Shown: positions 34,449-43,590 of the stretch, piece by piece | How positions within the stretch are numbered: position 1 is the stretch's first letter | How the letters are laid out: each line of letters opens with the position of its first letter | NCBI RefSeq assembly: GCF_010548375.1 | Contig: NZ_JAAGLY010000006.1 | Location: 186,001-250,000 of the forward strand | DNA: 64,000 nt | Reading direction: 5' to 3' | From: Streptomyces sp. SID13726 | GTDB lineage: Bacteria; Actinomycetota; Actinomycetes; Streptomycetales; Streptomycetaceae | Position numbers and translations under genes: made by a program | The notes under the pieces: generated by a model | What the model was told of the DNA's origin: nothing | Database searches by the model: none | Seen by the model: the letters and a program-made list of their open reading frames with translations, nothing else

Positions 34449-37337
34449 TTGAGGAGTTCTGCGATCTCTGTCCAGAGACTTCCCGCGGCAACCCCGTCCG
34501 AGATCTCCGAACTGGCCTCGTGCTGCGCCGTGTTCGTGCCCGGCGACCCCGCCCGCACGGGAAGCGTGGCCTTCTGGCGGCCCGACGGCTCGCTTCCTCC
34601 CCAGGTCACCGAAGGGGTGGCCGAGGAGCTGACCCTCGTGGTGCCGGGCGGCGGCGGTGTGGAGCCGGTGACCCGGTCCGCGGTGCTGCTGCCGGTCCGC
34701 GCGGCCCTGCCGGTCCTCACGCGTGCGCGTGTCGCCCCGCACGCGCACCGGGCCAGTGCTTTCTGGGGTGCCGCAGCCGTCCTGGCCCTCCAGTGCGTGG
34801 CACGCGGGCTGCTGCTGCCCGGCCTGTCCCCCGCCGACCACGACGCCTGGCGCATGGGCCCCCTGGGCACGGCGGACGTCGAGCGCATCCGCGAGCTCGC
34901 CGCGGCGATGCCGCCCGAGGCACACGCCGTACCCCTGGACGCCGCCCTACTCGCGGACGCCGCTGTCCCCCTGAAGACCGCCGAACCGCTCCGGCTGCCC
35001 GAGCCCGAACAGCTGCTGCGTGCCTTCCTGGACGCGGTCGCGGACGCCCTGCCCCGCTCCCCCGCGGCCCCTCTCGTGACGGGCGGTTCCGCCTACGCCG
35101 TACCAGAACCGCAGCATCTGCCGGAACAGCGCGCCTGGGCCGCCGATGTCGCCGCGGGCCATGACGCGGGCGTGCGCGTGTCCTTGCGGATCGAGGTGCG
35201 CGGCCTGACCACCGGGGAGACGCCCGCCTTCCGGGCCGTTCTCCAGGTGCACGGCGTGCACGATCCGACGATCGTCGCGGACGCCGCCGAGGTCTGGGCG
35301 GGGTCCACCGTCCTCGGCCCACGCGCGCGTATGGACGCTCTCCTCGCGCTCCGCCGGGCGGCACGCGCGTGGCCGTCGCTCACACCGCTGCTGTCGGCCT
35401 CGGTGCCGGACGCCGTGGAGCTGGCCGACGCGGATGTCACCGACCTGCTGGGCGAGGGCGCCCGGAATCTCGCCGCCGTCGGGGTCGAGGTGCACTGGCC
35501 GAGGGAGTTGGCCAGAAATCTCACCACGCGCGCGACGGTCGGCCCTCCTGACGACCGCGACCGGGTCTCCTCGGACACGCCGTCGTTCCTGTCCGCCGAC
35601 GCACTGCTCGCGTTCGACTGGTCGTTCGCGCTGGGCGACCAGCAGCTCACCCGCGAGGAGCTGGACCACCTCGCCGAGGCCAGCCGTCCCGTCGTGCGGC
35701 TGCGCGACCAGTGGGTGCTGGTCGACCCGCACGAGGTGCGCCGGGCCCACGCCCGCCAGGACCGCAAGGTGACGCCGGTCGACGCGCTGAGCGCCGCTCT
35801 GACGGGCTCCGCGGAGGTCGACGGCCACCGCGTCGAGGTCCGGCCCACCGGATGGCTGGCGGCCCTGCGGGACCGGCTCACGGACCCGGAGGCCCAGGAG
35901 CCCGTCCCCCAACCCGCGGCGCTCGCCGCCACCCTGCGGGACTATCAGCGCCGTGGCCTGAACTGGCTGGCCCGGATGACGTCGCTCGGGCTCGGCTGCT
36001 GTCTGGCCGACGACATGGGACTCGGCAAGACGATCACCCTCATCGCGCTGCATCTGCACCGGCAGTCCGACAGCGCGTCCGCCGGTCCGACGCTCGTGGT
36101 GTGTCCGACGTCCCTGATGGGCAATTGGCAGCGCGAGATCGAGAGGTTCGCGCCGGGCACGCCGGTGCGCCGTTTCCACGGTCCGCGGCGTGACCTCGAC
36201 GGCCTGGCCGACGGGGAGTTCGTGCTGACCACCTACGGCACGATGCGCCTGGACGCGCCCCGGCTGGCCGAAGCGGCGTGGGGCATGGTCGTGGCGGACG
36301 AGGCCCAGCACGTGAAGAACCCGTACTCGGCGACCGCCCGGGAGCTGCGCTCGATCGGCGCACGCGCACGCGTGGCGCTCACCGGCACCCCGGTGGAGAA
36401 CAACCTGTCGGAGCTGTGGGCGATCCTCGACTGGACCACTCCGGGACTGCTGGGCCGTCTCGGGACCTTCCGCACCCGGTACGCGCAGGCCGTCGAGAGC
36501 CGCCAGGACCCGGCAGCAGCGGAGCGTCTCGCCCGGCTCGTGGGCCCCTTCCTGCTCCGGCGCCGCAAGTCGGATCCGGGCATCGCCCCGGAGCTGCCCC
36601 CGAAGACCGAGACCGACCGTGCGGTGTCGCTCATGCCGGAACAGGCCGGTCTGTACGAGGCCGTGGTGCGCGAGACGCTCGCGGAGATCGCCGGCGCGGA
36701 CAGCATGGTGCGGCGCGGACTGATCGTGAAGCTACTGACGGGCCTGAAGCAGATCTGCAACCACCCGGCGCAGTACCTCAAGGAGGACGAGCCGAGGATC
36801 ACCGGGCGTTCCGGGAAGCTGGAGCTGCTCGACGAACTCCTCGACACGATCCTCGCCGAAGGGGCGAGCGTCCTGGTGTTCACGCAATACGTGCGCATGG
36901 CCCGGCTCCTCGAACGCCATCTGGCGGCGCGTGGCCAGCCGTCGCAGTTCCTGCACGGCGGGACTCCGGTCGCCGAGCGCGAGGCGATGGTGCGGCGGTT
37001 CCAGGAGGGCGAAGTGCCGGTGTTCCTGCTGTCGTTGAAGGCGGCGGGAACCGGCCTGAACCTCACCAGGGCCGAGCACGTCGTGCACTACGACCGCTGG
37101 TGGAACCCGGCTGTCGAGGCGCAGGCCACCGATCGCGCCTACCGCATCGGCCAGACGCGTCCCGTGCAGGTGCACCGGCTGATCGCCGAGGGCACCATCG
37201 AGGACCGTATCGCCGACATGCTGGACCGCAAGCGGGAGTTGGCCGACGCGGTGCTCGGCTCCGGTGAGGCGGCGCTGACCGAGCTGACGGACGCGCAGCT
37301 GGCCGATCTGGTCGAACTCCGAGGGGGCGCACGATGA
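34449..37337 (+). CDS. SNF2-family helicase/ATPase
   Basis: The 962-residue protein has a long N-terminal region (about residues 1-490) followed by a complete SNF2 motor: DDMGLGKTI (near 520), VADEAQHVKNP (near 617), LTGTPVENNL and, in the second lobe, SLKAAGTGLNLTRAEHVVHYDRWWNP with DRAYRIGQTRPVQVH. It moves along or remodels double-stranded DNA-protein complexes by ATP hydrolysis. The start is uncertain. TTG 34449 keeps the conserved reading start but has no upstream SD; GTG codons 27 and 29 residues later are alternatives. The stop overlaps the SWIM gene by four bases. Confidence 0.93.
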   Translation: MRSSAISVQRLPAATPSEISELASCCAVFVPGDPARTGSVAFWRPDGSLPPQVTEGVAEELTLVVPGGGGVEPVTRSAVLLPVRAALPVLTRARVAPHAHRASAFWGAAAVLALQCVARGLLLPGLSPADHDAWRMGPLGTADVERIRELAAAMPPEAHAVPLDAALLADAAVPLKTAEPLRLPEPEQLLRAFLDAVADALPRSPAAPLVTGGSAYAVPEPQHLPEQRAWAADVAAGHDAGVRVSLRIEVRGLTTGETPAFRAVLQVHGVHDPTIVADAAEVWAGSTVLGPRARMDALLALRRAARAWPSLTPLLSASVPDAVELADADVTDLLGEGARNLAAVGVEVHWPRELARNLTTRATVGPPDDRDRVSSDTPSFLSADALLAFDWSFALGDQQLTREELDHLAEASRPVVRLRDQWVLVDPHEVRRAHARQDRKVTPVDALSAALTGSAEVDGHRVEVRPTGWLAALRDRLTDPEAQEPVPQPAALAATLRDYQRRGLNWLARMTSLGLGCCLADDMGLGKTITLIALHLHRQSDSASAGPTLVVCPTSLMGNWQREIERFAPGTPVRRFHGPRRDLDGLADGEFVLTTYGTMRLDAPRLAEAAWGMVVADEAQHVKNPYSATARELRSIGARARVALTGTPVENNLSELWAILDWTTPGLLGRLGTFRTRYAQAVESRQDPAAAERLARLVGPFLLRRRKSDPGIAPELPPKTETDRAVSLMPEQAGLYEAVVRETLAEIAGADSMVRRGLIVKLLTGLKQICNHPAQYLKEDEPRITGRSGKLELLDELLDTILAEGASVLVFTQYVRMARLLERHLAARGQPSQFLHGGTPVAEREAMVRRFQEGEVPVFLLSLKAAGTGLNLTRAEHVVHYDRWWNPAVEAQATDRAYRIGQTRPVQVHRLIAEGTIEDRIADMLDRKRELADAVLGSGEAALTELTDAQLADLVELRGGAR

Positions 37338-38617
37338 CGGGACACGACACCGACAGGGAGCGTACGTTCGCGGCGCTGCCGCCCGCGCATGGGCGGGGTT
37401 TCGCGGAGACGTGGTGGGGCCGGGCCTGGCTCAGGGCGCTGGAGGACGCGGCACTGGACACCAGCCAGGTGAAGACGGGGCGCAGGCTGGCACGCGCGGG
37501 TGCGGTGGGCGCGGTGTCGGTGCGACCGGGGCGCATCACGGCCGTCGTGCAGGACCGCGACCGCACCCCGCACCGGGCCGACGTCCTACTGGCCGAGCTG
37601 TCGGGCGAACAGTGGGACAGCTTCCTCGACATGGCCGTCGAGCGGGCCGGTCACGTCGCCGCGCTGCTGGACCGCGAGATGCCTCCGCACCTGGTGGAGG
37701 ACGCGGCGAGCGCCGGCATCGACCTGCTGCCGGGCCTGGGCGATCTGGAACCGGAGTGCGACTGCGACGCCTGGGACCACTGCGGTCATACGGCCGCGCT
37801 GTGCTACCAGGTGGCCCGTCTGCTGGACCAGGACCCGTTCGTACTGCTCCTGATGCGTGGCCGCGGCGAGCAGGCCCTTCTGGACGACCTACAGGCACGC
37901 AGCGCCGCGCCAGTGGAGGAGGCAGCGGGCACGGAGGGGGTGGACGCGGCCGAGGCATTCGCCACCGGCGACATCCTGCCGCCCCTGCCGGCGCCTCCGG
38001 AGCTGCCCGAGACGCCAGGCCTGCCGCCCTCGCTGGACACCGAGACCCCGCCGGAACCGGGCGTCGACCCGGTCGCCGTACGCCACTTGGCCGCGCGTAC
38101 CGCCGTAGAGGCACACCGCCTGCTCTCGGAGGCGCTACGGCAGCACTCCCCCATCGAGTCCATCGAGCCAATCGAGCCCATCGAGGAACTGACGGTCGCT
38201 CAGGACGCCGTCCGCCTCGCCGTGGCCGCGCCCGACGAAGGCGTCGCCGAACGGCTCGCCGCCGGGTCCGGGCGTGACGTGGAGTCGCTGGCGCGCGCCA
38301 CGCGCGCGTGGGACCTCGGAGGCGTGGCCGCGCTGTCCGTCCTTGAGGACGAGTGGGCCCCTTCGGGCGAGACGCTCGCACGCGCGCGTGCCGCCCTGGA
38401 GTCGGCCTGGGACGAGGACGAACGGCCGTCGCTGCGGGCGGCCGGCAATCGGTGGACGGTGATCGGCTCACCGGCACAGATACGTCTGGGCCAGGACGGG
38501 CGCTGGTGGCCGTTCCGCAAGGAGCGGGACGCCTGGGCGCCCGCGGGCCCGGCCGCCCTGGACCCGGCGACGGCACTGGCCTCGACGGAGGCCGTCTCAG
38601 CCGAACCGCAACGGTAG
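37334..38617 (+). CDS. SWIM zinc-finger protein
   Basis: The 427-residue protein has the SWIM motif CDCDAWDHCGH (about residues 142-152), whose Cys and His bind zinc and contact DNA or protein. The N-terminal RGFAETWWGRAWLRALE is the family start. The C-terminal half contains Pro-rich linkers and a short repeat IESIEPIEPIEELT. The ATGA overlap with the SNF2 gene is the standard arrangement of this pair and indicates a common complex. The last 21 bases overlap the converging P450 gene. Confidence 0.92.
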   Translation: MTGHDTDRERTFAALPPAHGRGFAETWWGRAWLRALEDAALDTSQVKTGRRLARAGAVGAVSVRPGRITAVVQDRDRTPHRADVLLAELSGEQWDSFLDMAVERAGHVAALLDREMPPHLVEDAASAGIDLLPGLGDLEPECDCDAWDHCGHTAALCYQVARLLDQDPFVLLLMRGRGEQALLDDLQARSAAPVEEAAGTEGVDAAEAFATGDILPPLPAPPELPETPGLPPSLDTETPPEPGVDPVAVRHLAARTAVEAHRLLSEALRQHSPIESIEPIEPIEELTVAQDAVRLAVAAPDEGVAERLAAGSGRDVESLARATRAWDLGGVAALSVLEDEWAPSGETLARARAALESAWDEDERPSLRAAGNRWTVIGSPAQIRLGQDGRWWPFRKERDAWAPAGPAALDPATALASTEAVSAEPQR

Positions 38618-39760
38618 TTCGGCCAAGCCCCTCAGCAGCGTGCTGGTGCGCCAGGTCAGCGTGGTCGGGTCGGTCGCGAAGGCGAGCGCCGGACGGTGGC
38701 GCAGCAGCACACGCAGGGCCACGGCCGCCTCCACGCGGGCCAGCGGGGCGCCGAGGCAGTGGTGGAGGCCGTGGCCGAATCCCAGATGCCCGCGTGTGCG
38801 ACGCCGTAGATCGAAGCGGTCGGGGTCGGGAAAGCGGAGGGGGTCGCGGGAGGCCGCGGCGAGCGAGACCTGCACGGAGTCGCCCGCCTCGATCCGGGTG
38901 CCGCCGATGTCGAGCGGCTCGGCCGCGAAGCGGAACGCCGTGGCGTGGACGGGTGAGTTGTAGCGCAGGGACTCCTCGACGGCGGCCTCGGTGAGGTCCG
39001 GTTCGGCGCGAAGCAGGGCGAGTTGGTCCGGGTGGGCGAGCAGTGCGTGGACGGTGCCCGAGATCAGGTCGACCGTCGTCTCGTGGCCCGCGACGAGGAT
39101 CAGGAAGGCCATGCCGAGGAGTTCCTCGGCGGTGAGCTCGGCGACCGCCACGAGGTCGCCGAGCAGGCCGGCGGGCCATCGGCCGCGCTCCGGGGCGGTC
39201 AGCTCGGTGAGGTATTCGGTCAGTGCGGCCGCGGCGGCTGCGGCGGCCTCGGGCGAGGTGGGCATGACGAGTTCGTTGGACCAATCGTGGAACACGGCAC
39301 GGTCCGCCCCGGGCACACCCAGCAGGTCGCAGATCACCTTGACGGGCAGAGGTAGGGCGTACCAGGCGACCAGGTCAGCCGTACCCCGCTCAGGCAGCGA
39401 GTCCAGGAGTTCGAGGGCCACGGTTTCGATCTTCGGACGCAGGGCGGCGACGCTCCCTGCCGTGAAGCGGGCCGCAACCAGCCCGCGCAGTCGGGTGTGC
39501 TGCGGAGGGTCGGTCTGGAGCATGTTGCGCCCGAGCGCGTGCCCGCCGTCGCTCCGCCAGGACGAGGAGTGCCGGATGTCGTTGCGCAGTCGCGGTTCGG
39601 TCAGGGCGGCCCGCGCCGCGTCGTACGACACGACGAGCCAGCTCTCGCCGCTGCCGGGGATGTGTACGCGATGCACGGGCCCCTTGGCGCGCAGCTCGGC
39701 GTAGTCCGAGTACGGGTCGTGGCCGTCGGAGGCCGACTCCGCCGAGGTGGGCGAGGTCAT
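38597..39760 (-). CDS. Cytochrome P450
   Basis: The 387-residue soluble bacterial P450 has all landmarks: I-helix LVAGHETTVDL, K-helix EESLRY, and the haem loop FGHGLHHCLGAPLAR with the ligand near C335. It needs a ferredoxin and reductase, none adjacent. The patatin gene is 15 bases upstream in the same direction, so the two are one operon controlled by the divergent TetR. AAAGGA lies six bases before the ATG. The substrate is unknown; combination with a lipase-like protein hints at a lipid or acyl substrate. Confidence 0.95.
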   Translation of the reverse strand: MTSPTSAESASDGHDPYSDYAELRAKGPVHRVHIPGSGESWLVVSYDAARAALTEPRLRNDIRHSSSWRSDGGHALGRNMLQTDPPQHTRLRGLVAARFTAGSVAALRPKIETVALELLDSLPERGTADLVAWYALPLPVKVICDLLGVPGADRAVFHDWSNELVMPTSPEAAAAAAAALTEYLTELTAPERGRWPAGLLGDLVAVAELTAEELLGMAFLILVAGHETTVDLISGTVHALLAHPDQLALLRAEPDLTEAAVEESLRYNSPVHATAFRFAAEPLDIGGTRIEAGDSVQVSLAAASRDPLRFPDPDRFDLRRRTRGHLGFGHGLHHCLGAPLARVEAAVALRVLLRHRPALAFATDPTTLTWRTSTLLRGLAELPLRFG

Positions 39761-39775
39761 GGTGGGTCCTTTCCC

Positions 39776-40621
39776 CTACTGCTCGACACGCCAGGCCGCG
39801 TGCACGGACGCCGCGAGGGCCGTCGCCTGGGCGTGGCCCGCACGGGCGGCCGCCGGTCGGCGCGCGTCGGATGTCATGTCGCGCCCCATGGCCCGGCGGG
39901 CGGCGCGGTCCGGGGTCACGAGGGTGACGTGGGCGCCTTCGGCGGCGAGTGCGGCCGCCTGCCGCTCAGCGCCCGCATGGGGGCCTACGGCGGTGGGGAC
40001 AGGGGCGATGGCCAGAACGTGCCGGTGCCCGCGCGCGAGGTGGACGTTGGCGGTGGAGCGGCTGCCTCCGTCCATCCAGCGACGCCCTGACACGGTGAGC
40101 GGAGGCCAGACCACGGGAACCGCGCAGCTCGCGCCCACCGCTTCGAGGAGGGTCACGTCGGAGTCGGCGTCGAAGGTCTCCAGCCGCCCGGAGAGAGCGT
40201 CGACGGCCGTGATCCGCAGGGCGCGTTCGGGCCAGTCCCGTACGCCGTGGAGCAAGCGGCCCACGGTGTCGTACACGGCGGACTCCGGGACCGTACGGGC
40301 CTTCAGGGCTGCCCGTCCGAGGCGCCGTACGGAACGCTCCGGGTCACGGGAGCCCAGCGCGGCCCACAGGAAGCGGAACGTCTGGGCGAGGCTCACCGTG
40401 AGGTCCACCGGGTCGGCACCGGCCAGTTGACGCTCGTACAGCTCGCGCGCGGGTTCACCGGCGAGAAGACGTGAGCCGAAGATCGCGCCGGCCGAGGTGC
40501 CGATGACGGTGTCCGCGCAGACCGGATCGACCCCGGCGTCGCCGAGACCGGCGAGCACTCCCGTCATCCAGGCACCGCCGACGAGTCCGCCCCCACCGAG
40601 GACGAGCGCCTTGCTGTCCAT
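39776..40621 (-). CDS. Patatin-like phospholipase
   Basis: The 281-residue patatin has an oxyanion loop GGGGLVGGAW (about residues 9-18), a nucleophile elbow GTSAGAI, and the Ser-Asp dyad partner in WMDGGSRSTANVHLA. It hydrolyses acyl esters of lipids in the cytoplasm or at the membrane. It is first in the operon with the P450. A repeated GGGGA-type dyad lies 24 bases before the ATG, between it and the TetR gene. Confidence 0.93.
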   Translation of the reverse strand: MDSKALVLGGGGLVGGAWMTGVLAGLGDAGVDPVCADTVIGTSAGAIFGSRLLAGEPARELYERQLAGADPVDLTVSLAQTFRFLWAALGSRDPERSVRRLGRAALKARTVPESAVYDTVGRLLHGVRDWPERALRITAVDALSGRLETFDADSDVTLLEAVGASCAVPVVWPPLTVSGRRWMDGGSRSTANVHLARGHRHVLAIAPVPTAVGPHAGAERQAAALAAEGAHVTLVTPDRAARRAMGRDMTSDARRPAAARAGHAQATALAASVHAAWRVEQ

Positions 40622-40645
40622 GTTCCGCGCCCCCTTGAGATGAAA

Positions 40646-40711
40646 TGGGGACTACTCCCCACTTCCCCGGTCGACGATAGCATCACTACCGGGGAGCACT
40701 CCCCGGTAGTG
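40646..40711. promoter_or_regulatory. Two related TetR operators before patatin-P450 operon
   Basis: CACTACCGGGGAG and CTCCCCGGTAGTG form a perfect 13-base dyad with a two-base centre (40684-40711), ending 13 bases before the TetR ATG. A second site, TGGGGA-CTAC-TCCCCA (40646-40661), repeats its GGGGA/TCCCC core 25 bases from the patatin ATG. One site near each start suggests control of both directions. Confidence 0.75.
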
Positions 40712-40724
40712 CGAAAGGGCGGCG

Positions 40725-41402
40725 ATGACGAACGACGCGACGGCACCGGCTCGACGGCGCGACGCGCGACGCAACCGGGAACTGCTGGTCGAGGCCGCGC
40801 ATGAGGTGTTCGCCGAGCAGGGGCTGGAGGCGCCCCTGGATGTGATCGCACGCCGCGCGGGGGTGGGGAACGCCACGCTGTACCGGCACTTCCCGAGCCG
40901 CGCCGCGCTGGTCGACGCGGTCTTCCGTGACCCGCTGGCCGGGACGATGACCACGGGAGAGCGGGCGCGGGCCGCCAAGGATGCCTGGACGGGGCTTGTC
41001 GGCTATCTGGAGGCCGTGTTCGCCGTTCTGGCCACCGATCGCGGTACGAACGACCTGATGACCACGCGCCTCGAAGGCGTCGACTCCCTGCGGGCCGTAC
41101 ACGCCCACAACCGGGCGACCGTGGAGCTGCTGCTGCACCGCGGGCGAGAGGAAGGAAGCGTCCGCGCGGACGTCACCACGGAGGACGTGCTCTTCTCACT
41201 GGCCGCGCTCGGGCGGGCCGTCCCCGCGCTGGCCGCGGCCGTCGCACCCGAAGCCTGGCAGCGCCCTCTGGCCCTGTTCCTCGACGGCCTGCGCGCCTCA
41301 CCTGCCGCCCCCCTCCCCTCCCCTGCGCTCACGCCGGATCAACTCGGCGAGGTCCTGGAAGGGTTGGGTCCGCACCGGGCGCCCCGCGGCTCCGCCGAGT
41401 GA
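40725..41402 (+). CDS. TetR-family transcriptional regulator
   Basis: The 225-residue protein has an Arg-rich start, the TetR helix-turn-helix EQGLEAPLDVIARRAGVGNATLYRHFPSRAALVDAVF (about residues 31-67) and a C-terminal ligand domain with a late Pro-rich tail. It belongs to the SbtR-like subset by its C-terminal pattern, which is tentative. Twin operators link it to the divergent patatin-P450 operon and to itself. AAGGG precedes the ATG. Confidence 0.93.
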   Translation: MTNDATAPARRRDARRNRELLVEAAHEVFAEQGLEAPLDVIARRAGVGNATLYRHFPSRAALVDAVFRDPLAGTMTTGERARAAKDAWTGLVGYLEAVFAVLATDRGTNDLMTTRLEGVDSLRAVHAHNRATVELLLHRGREEGSVRADVTTEDVLFSLAALGRAVPALAAAVAPEAWQRPLALFLDGLRASPAAPLPSPALTPDQLGEVLEGLGPHRAPRGSAE

Positions 41403-41408
41403 TCAAGG

Positions 41409-41424
41409 GGCACACGCGTGTGCC
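41409..41424. repeat. 16-bp palindrome after TetR stop
   Basis: GGCACACGCGTGTGCC is a perfect palindrome six bases after the TetR stop. It can act as a terminator stem or binding site. Related CACGCGCGTG sequences occur 3' of xylA and in the second TetR operator at 28974-28993. Confidence 0.4.
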
Positions 41425-41538
41425 GCGATGTCGGGCCGACGCTCGGCCGACTCCGGGCATTCACCCTTCCGTCGCACGGCGTTCCGGGTGGGGTCCAAAT
41501 CTGGCCGCTGTCAGCGAACTTGGTCCCCAGGAGGCCCC

Positions 41539-42879
41539 ATGTCCCCGCACGCCAACGGCCGACGCACCGCAAGACGCACCGCCGCCGCGGGCGTACCGCT
41601 CGCCCTGGTCGCCGCCCTTGTCGCGGCGGGCCCGGCGGCCGGTGCGCCGTCCGGGGAGGCGCGTGTCGTGCGTACGGCGACGCTGGGCGACATCCCGCTG
41701 GGCGCGTTCAGCAACAGGCTGCTGCCGGGCACGGTGGACAACGACCGCGGGGTGGACCTCGGCGGCATCGGCAGCGACATCTACCCCGCGGGCCGCAAGG
41801 GCGAGTTCTGGACCGTCACCGACCGTGGCCCCAACGGCCAGATCAAGGTCGACGGCACCAAGCGCCGCACCTTCCCGGTGCCCGGCTTCGATCCGGCGAT
41901 CGTGAAGATCCGCGTCTCCGGGAAGACCGTGAAGGTGCTGGACGCGATCCCGGTCACCACCTCCTCCGGCAAGCCCGTCACGGGTCTGTCCAACCAGGCG
42001 GGGCGCGACGAGGCGCCGTACGGCTACAACGCGCTCACCCCGCTGTCGTACAACCCGAACGGCCTGGACACCGAGGGCATCGTGCGCGCGGCGGACGGGA
42101 GTTTCTGGCTCGTCGACGAGTACGGCCCGAGCCTGGTCCACGTCTCCGCGCGCGGGAAGGTCCTCACCCGCTATGTGCCCAAGGGGCTGAACCTCACCGG
42201 CGCCGGCTACCCGGTGGTGGAGGCGCTGCCCTCCGTCCTGCTGCACCGGAAGATCAACCGCGGCTTCGAGGGGCTCGCCCAACTGCCGGGCGGCGACCTG
42301 GTGCTGGCGGTGCAGAGCCCGCTGTCGCTGCCGGACACGGCCGCCGGCGAGGCCTCCCGCACCACCCGGCTGCTGCGCTTCTCGCCTAAGAAGAAGGCGG
42401 TCACGGCCGAGTACGCGTACCGCTTCGACCCGGTGAACGTGGTGGACCCGAGCGAGGACGACACCTCCGAGCTCAAGATCTCCTCTGTGGTCGCGGTCGG
42501 CGGTGACCGGCTGCTGGTCGAGGAGCGCACCGACAAGGCCGCGCGGCTTCAGGTCGTGCGCCTGGACCGGTGCTCGAACATCGTCGGCAGCGCCTGGGAC
42601 AAGGACTCCACGTCCCCGTCCCTGGAACAGCTCGCCGACCCGGCGGCCTCGGGCGTGCCGGTGCTCGCCAAGAAGCTGGTCGTCGACCTGGGCAAGGTCG
42701 CCGGGGTGCCGGGGAAGATCGAGGGCGTCGCGCGCGTGGACCGCGACACGCTCGCCCTGATCAACGACAACGACTTCGGGATGACGGACGGGTCCGGCGC
42801 GTTCGACGCCGACGGGCGGCTGGTCGACAGCGGGGTGGAGACGACGGTGACGTACGTCAGGCTGCCGCGCGGGCTGTAG
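41539..42879 (+). CDS. Secreted phytase-like esterase-domain protein
   Basis: The 446-residue protein has a signal peptide (about residues 1-35, cleavage near GPAAGAPSG) and the beta-propeller-like region of the phytase-like esterase family (PF13449 type). The core has DLGGIGSDIYPAG, FWTVTDRGPNG, NGLDTEGIVRAADGSFWLVDEYGPSLVH and a late GVARVDRDTLALINDNDFG. Members are thought to be secreted esterases or phosphatases; biochemical evidence is thin. AGGAGG lies five bases before the ATG. It lies downstream of TetR but a palindrome separates them. Confidence 0.85.
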   Translation: MSPHANGRRTARRTAAAGVPLALVAALVAAGPAAGAPSGEARVVRTATLGDIPLGAFSNRLLPGTVDNDRGVDLGGIGSDIYPAGRKGEFWTVTDRGPNGQIKVDGTKRRTFPVPGFDPAIVKIRVSGKTVKVLDAIPVTTSSGKPVTGLSNQAGRDEAPYGYNALTPLSYNPNGLDTEGIVRAADGSFWLVDEYGPSLVHVSARGKVLTRYVPKGLNLTGAGYPVVEALPSVLLHRKINRGFEGLAQLPGGDLVLAVQSPLSLPDTAAGEASRTTRLLRFSPKKKAVTAEYAYRFDPVNVVDPSEDDTSELKISSVVAVGGDRLLVEERTDKAARLQVVRLDRCSNIVGSAWDKDSTSPSLEQLADPAASGVPVLAKKLVVDLGKVAGVPGKIEGVARVDRDTLALINDNDFGMTDGSGAFDADGRLVDSGVETTVTYVRLPRGL

Positions 42880-42932
42880 GAAGCCGCGTCCGCCGACCAG
42901 GGACAGCGACCCAGCCGATCAGGAACGGCAGC

Positions 42933-43409
42933 TCAGCCGATCAGGGACGGAAGCAGCGACTCCAGGCCGCTCGGGAACTCGCTCGGGAACTCGCTGGGGA
43001 GCTCGGTCGGGAACTGCGACGGGAGCTCGCTGGGCAACTCGCTGGGGAGCCGCGAGGGCAGGCTGAACGATGGCCTGGGCGAACTGCTCGTGCTGGTCTC
43101 GGGGGCAGGGTTCTTGTCCGGCGAGTCGTCGTTCCCCGAGGCCATGAAGACCACGACGAGGACGACGGCCACGGCCGCCGCGATCAGGGCGAGCACGGCG
43201 AACAGCGGGCTCCGGCGCCTTCTCGGACCACCCGGGCCGGGGGCGCCGACCGGACTCATCGACTGGGTCGGCGGCAGACCGCCGTACGGGTGCGGGCCGT
43301 TGTGCCCGAAGTTGTCGGGGGGCGGTCCGAAACCGCCGCCCGGGGGCGGACTGTCACCCGGAGGTCCCGGCGGTCCGGGCGGCTTGGGCGGTACCGGCGG
43401 CATGGCCAT
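42933..43409 (-). CDS. Proline-rich single-pass membrane protein with LPSE repeats
   Basis: The 158-residue protein has a Pro/Gly-rich cytoplasmic N-terminus (about residues 1-62), an arginine cluster, one membrane segment (LFAVLALIAAAVAVVLVVVF), and an outer tail of tandem LPSE/LPSQ/FPSE units ending in ESLLPSLIG. The tail repeat is about 12 bases at DNA level. This organisation is common among actinobacterial cell-envelope proteins of unknown role. ATG 43409 is used; ATG 43403 is also possible. The final codons are duplicated just outside the gene (around 42911-42920). Confidence 0.65.
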   Translation of the reverse strand: MAMPPVPPKPPGPPGPPGDSPPPGGGFGPPPDNFGHNGPHPYGGLPPTQSMSPVGAPGPGGPRRRRSPLFAVLALIAAAVAVVLVVVFMASGNDDSPDKNPAPETSTSSSPRPSFSLPSRLPSELPSELPSQFPTELPSEFPSEFPSGLESLLPSLIG

Positions 43410-43528
43410 ACCGTCCAGAGTCGCCTCGAACCGGTCATGGGGCGACCCCCGCGCGGGAGTTGATACGGCCTCATGCCGTGGATCGCATGATTCCGGAACA
43501 TTCCGCGCGGGGGTCGCGGTCACATCGG

Positions 43529-43582
43529 CACGCGCGTGTGCCGTCGGTGGAGGCCACTCACAACCGGCGGCACACGCGCGTG
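43529..43582. terminator. Candidate xylA terminator
   Basis: CACGCGCGTGTGCCG (43529-43543) and CGGCACACGCGCGTG (43568-43582) are perfect 15-base complements with a 24-base loop, beginning eight bases after the xylA stop. The long stem and position fit transcription termination. Confidence 0.6.
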
Positions 43583-43590
43583 GGTCTTGT

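Noticed and set aside
38146..38190. Short tandem IESIEPIEPIEEL repeat in the SWIM gene
   Set aside because: A minor low-complexity repeat inside a normal gene; noted there only.
37536..39284. Minus-strand frame across SWIM and P450 genes
   Set aside because: Arg/Pro-rich shadow in the wrong frame relative to the P450, which has full motifs.
42895..42960. Direct repeat CAGCCGATCAGG at the end of the proline-rich gene
   Set aside because: Two copies only and short; probably a local duplication of the final codons without further meaning.
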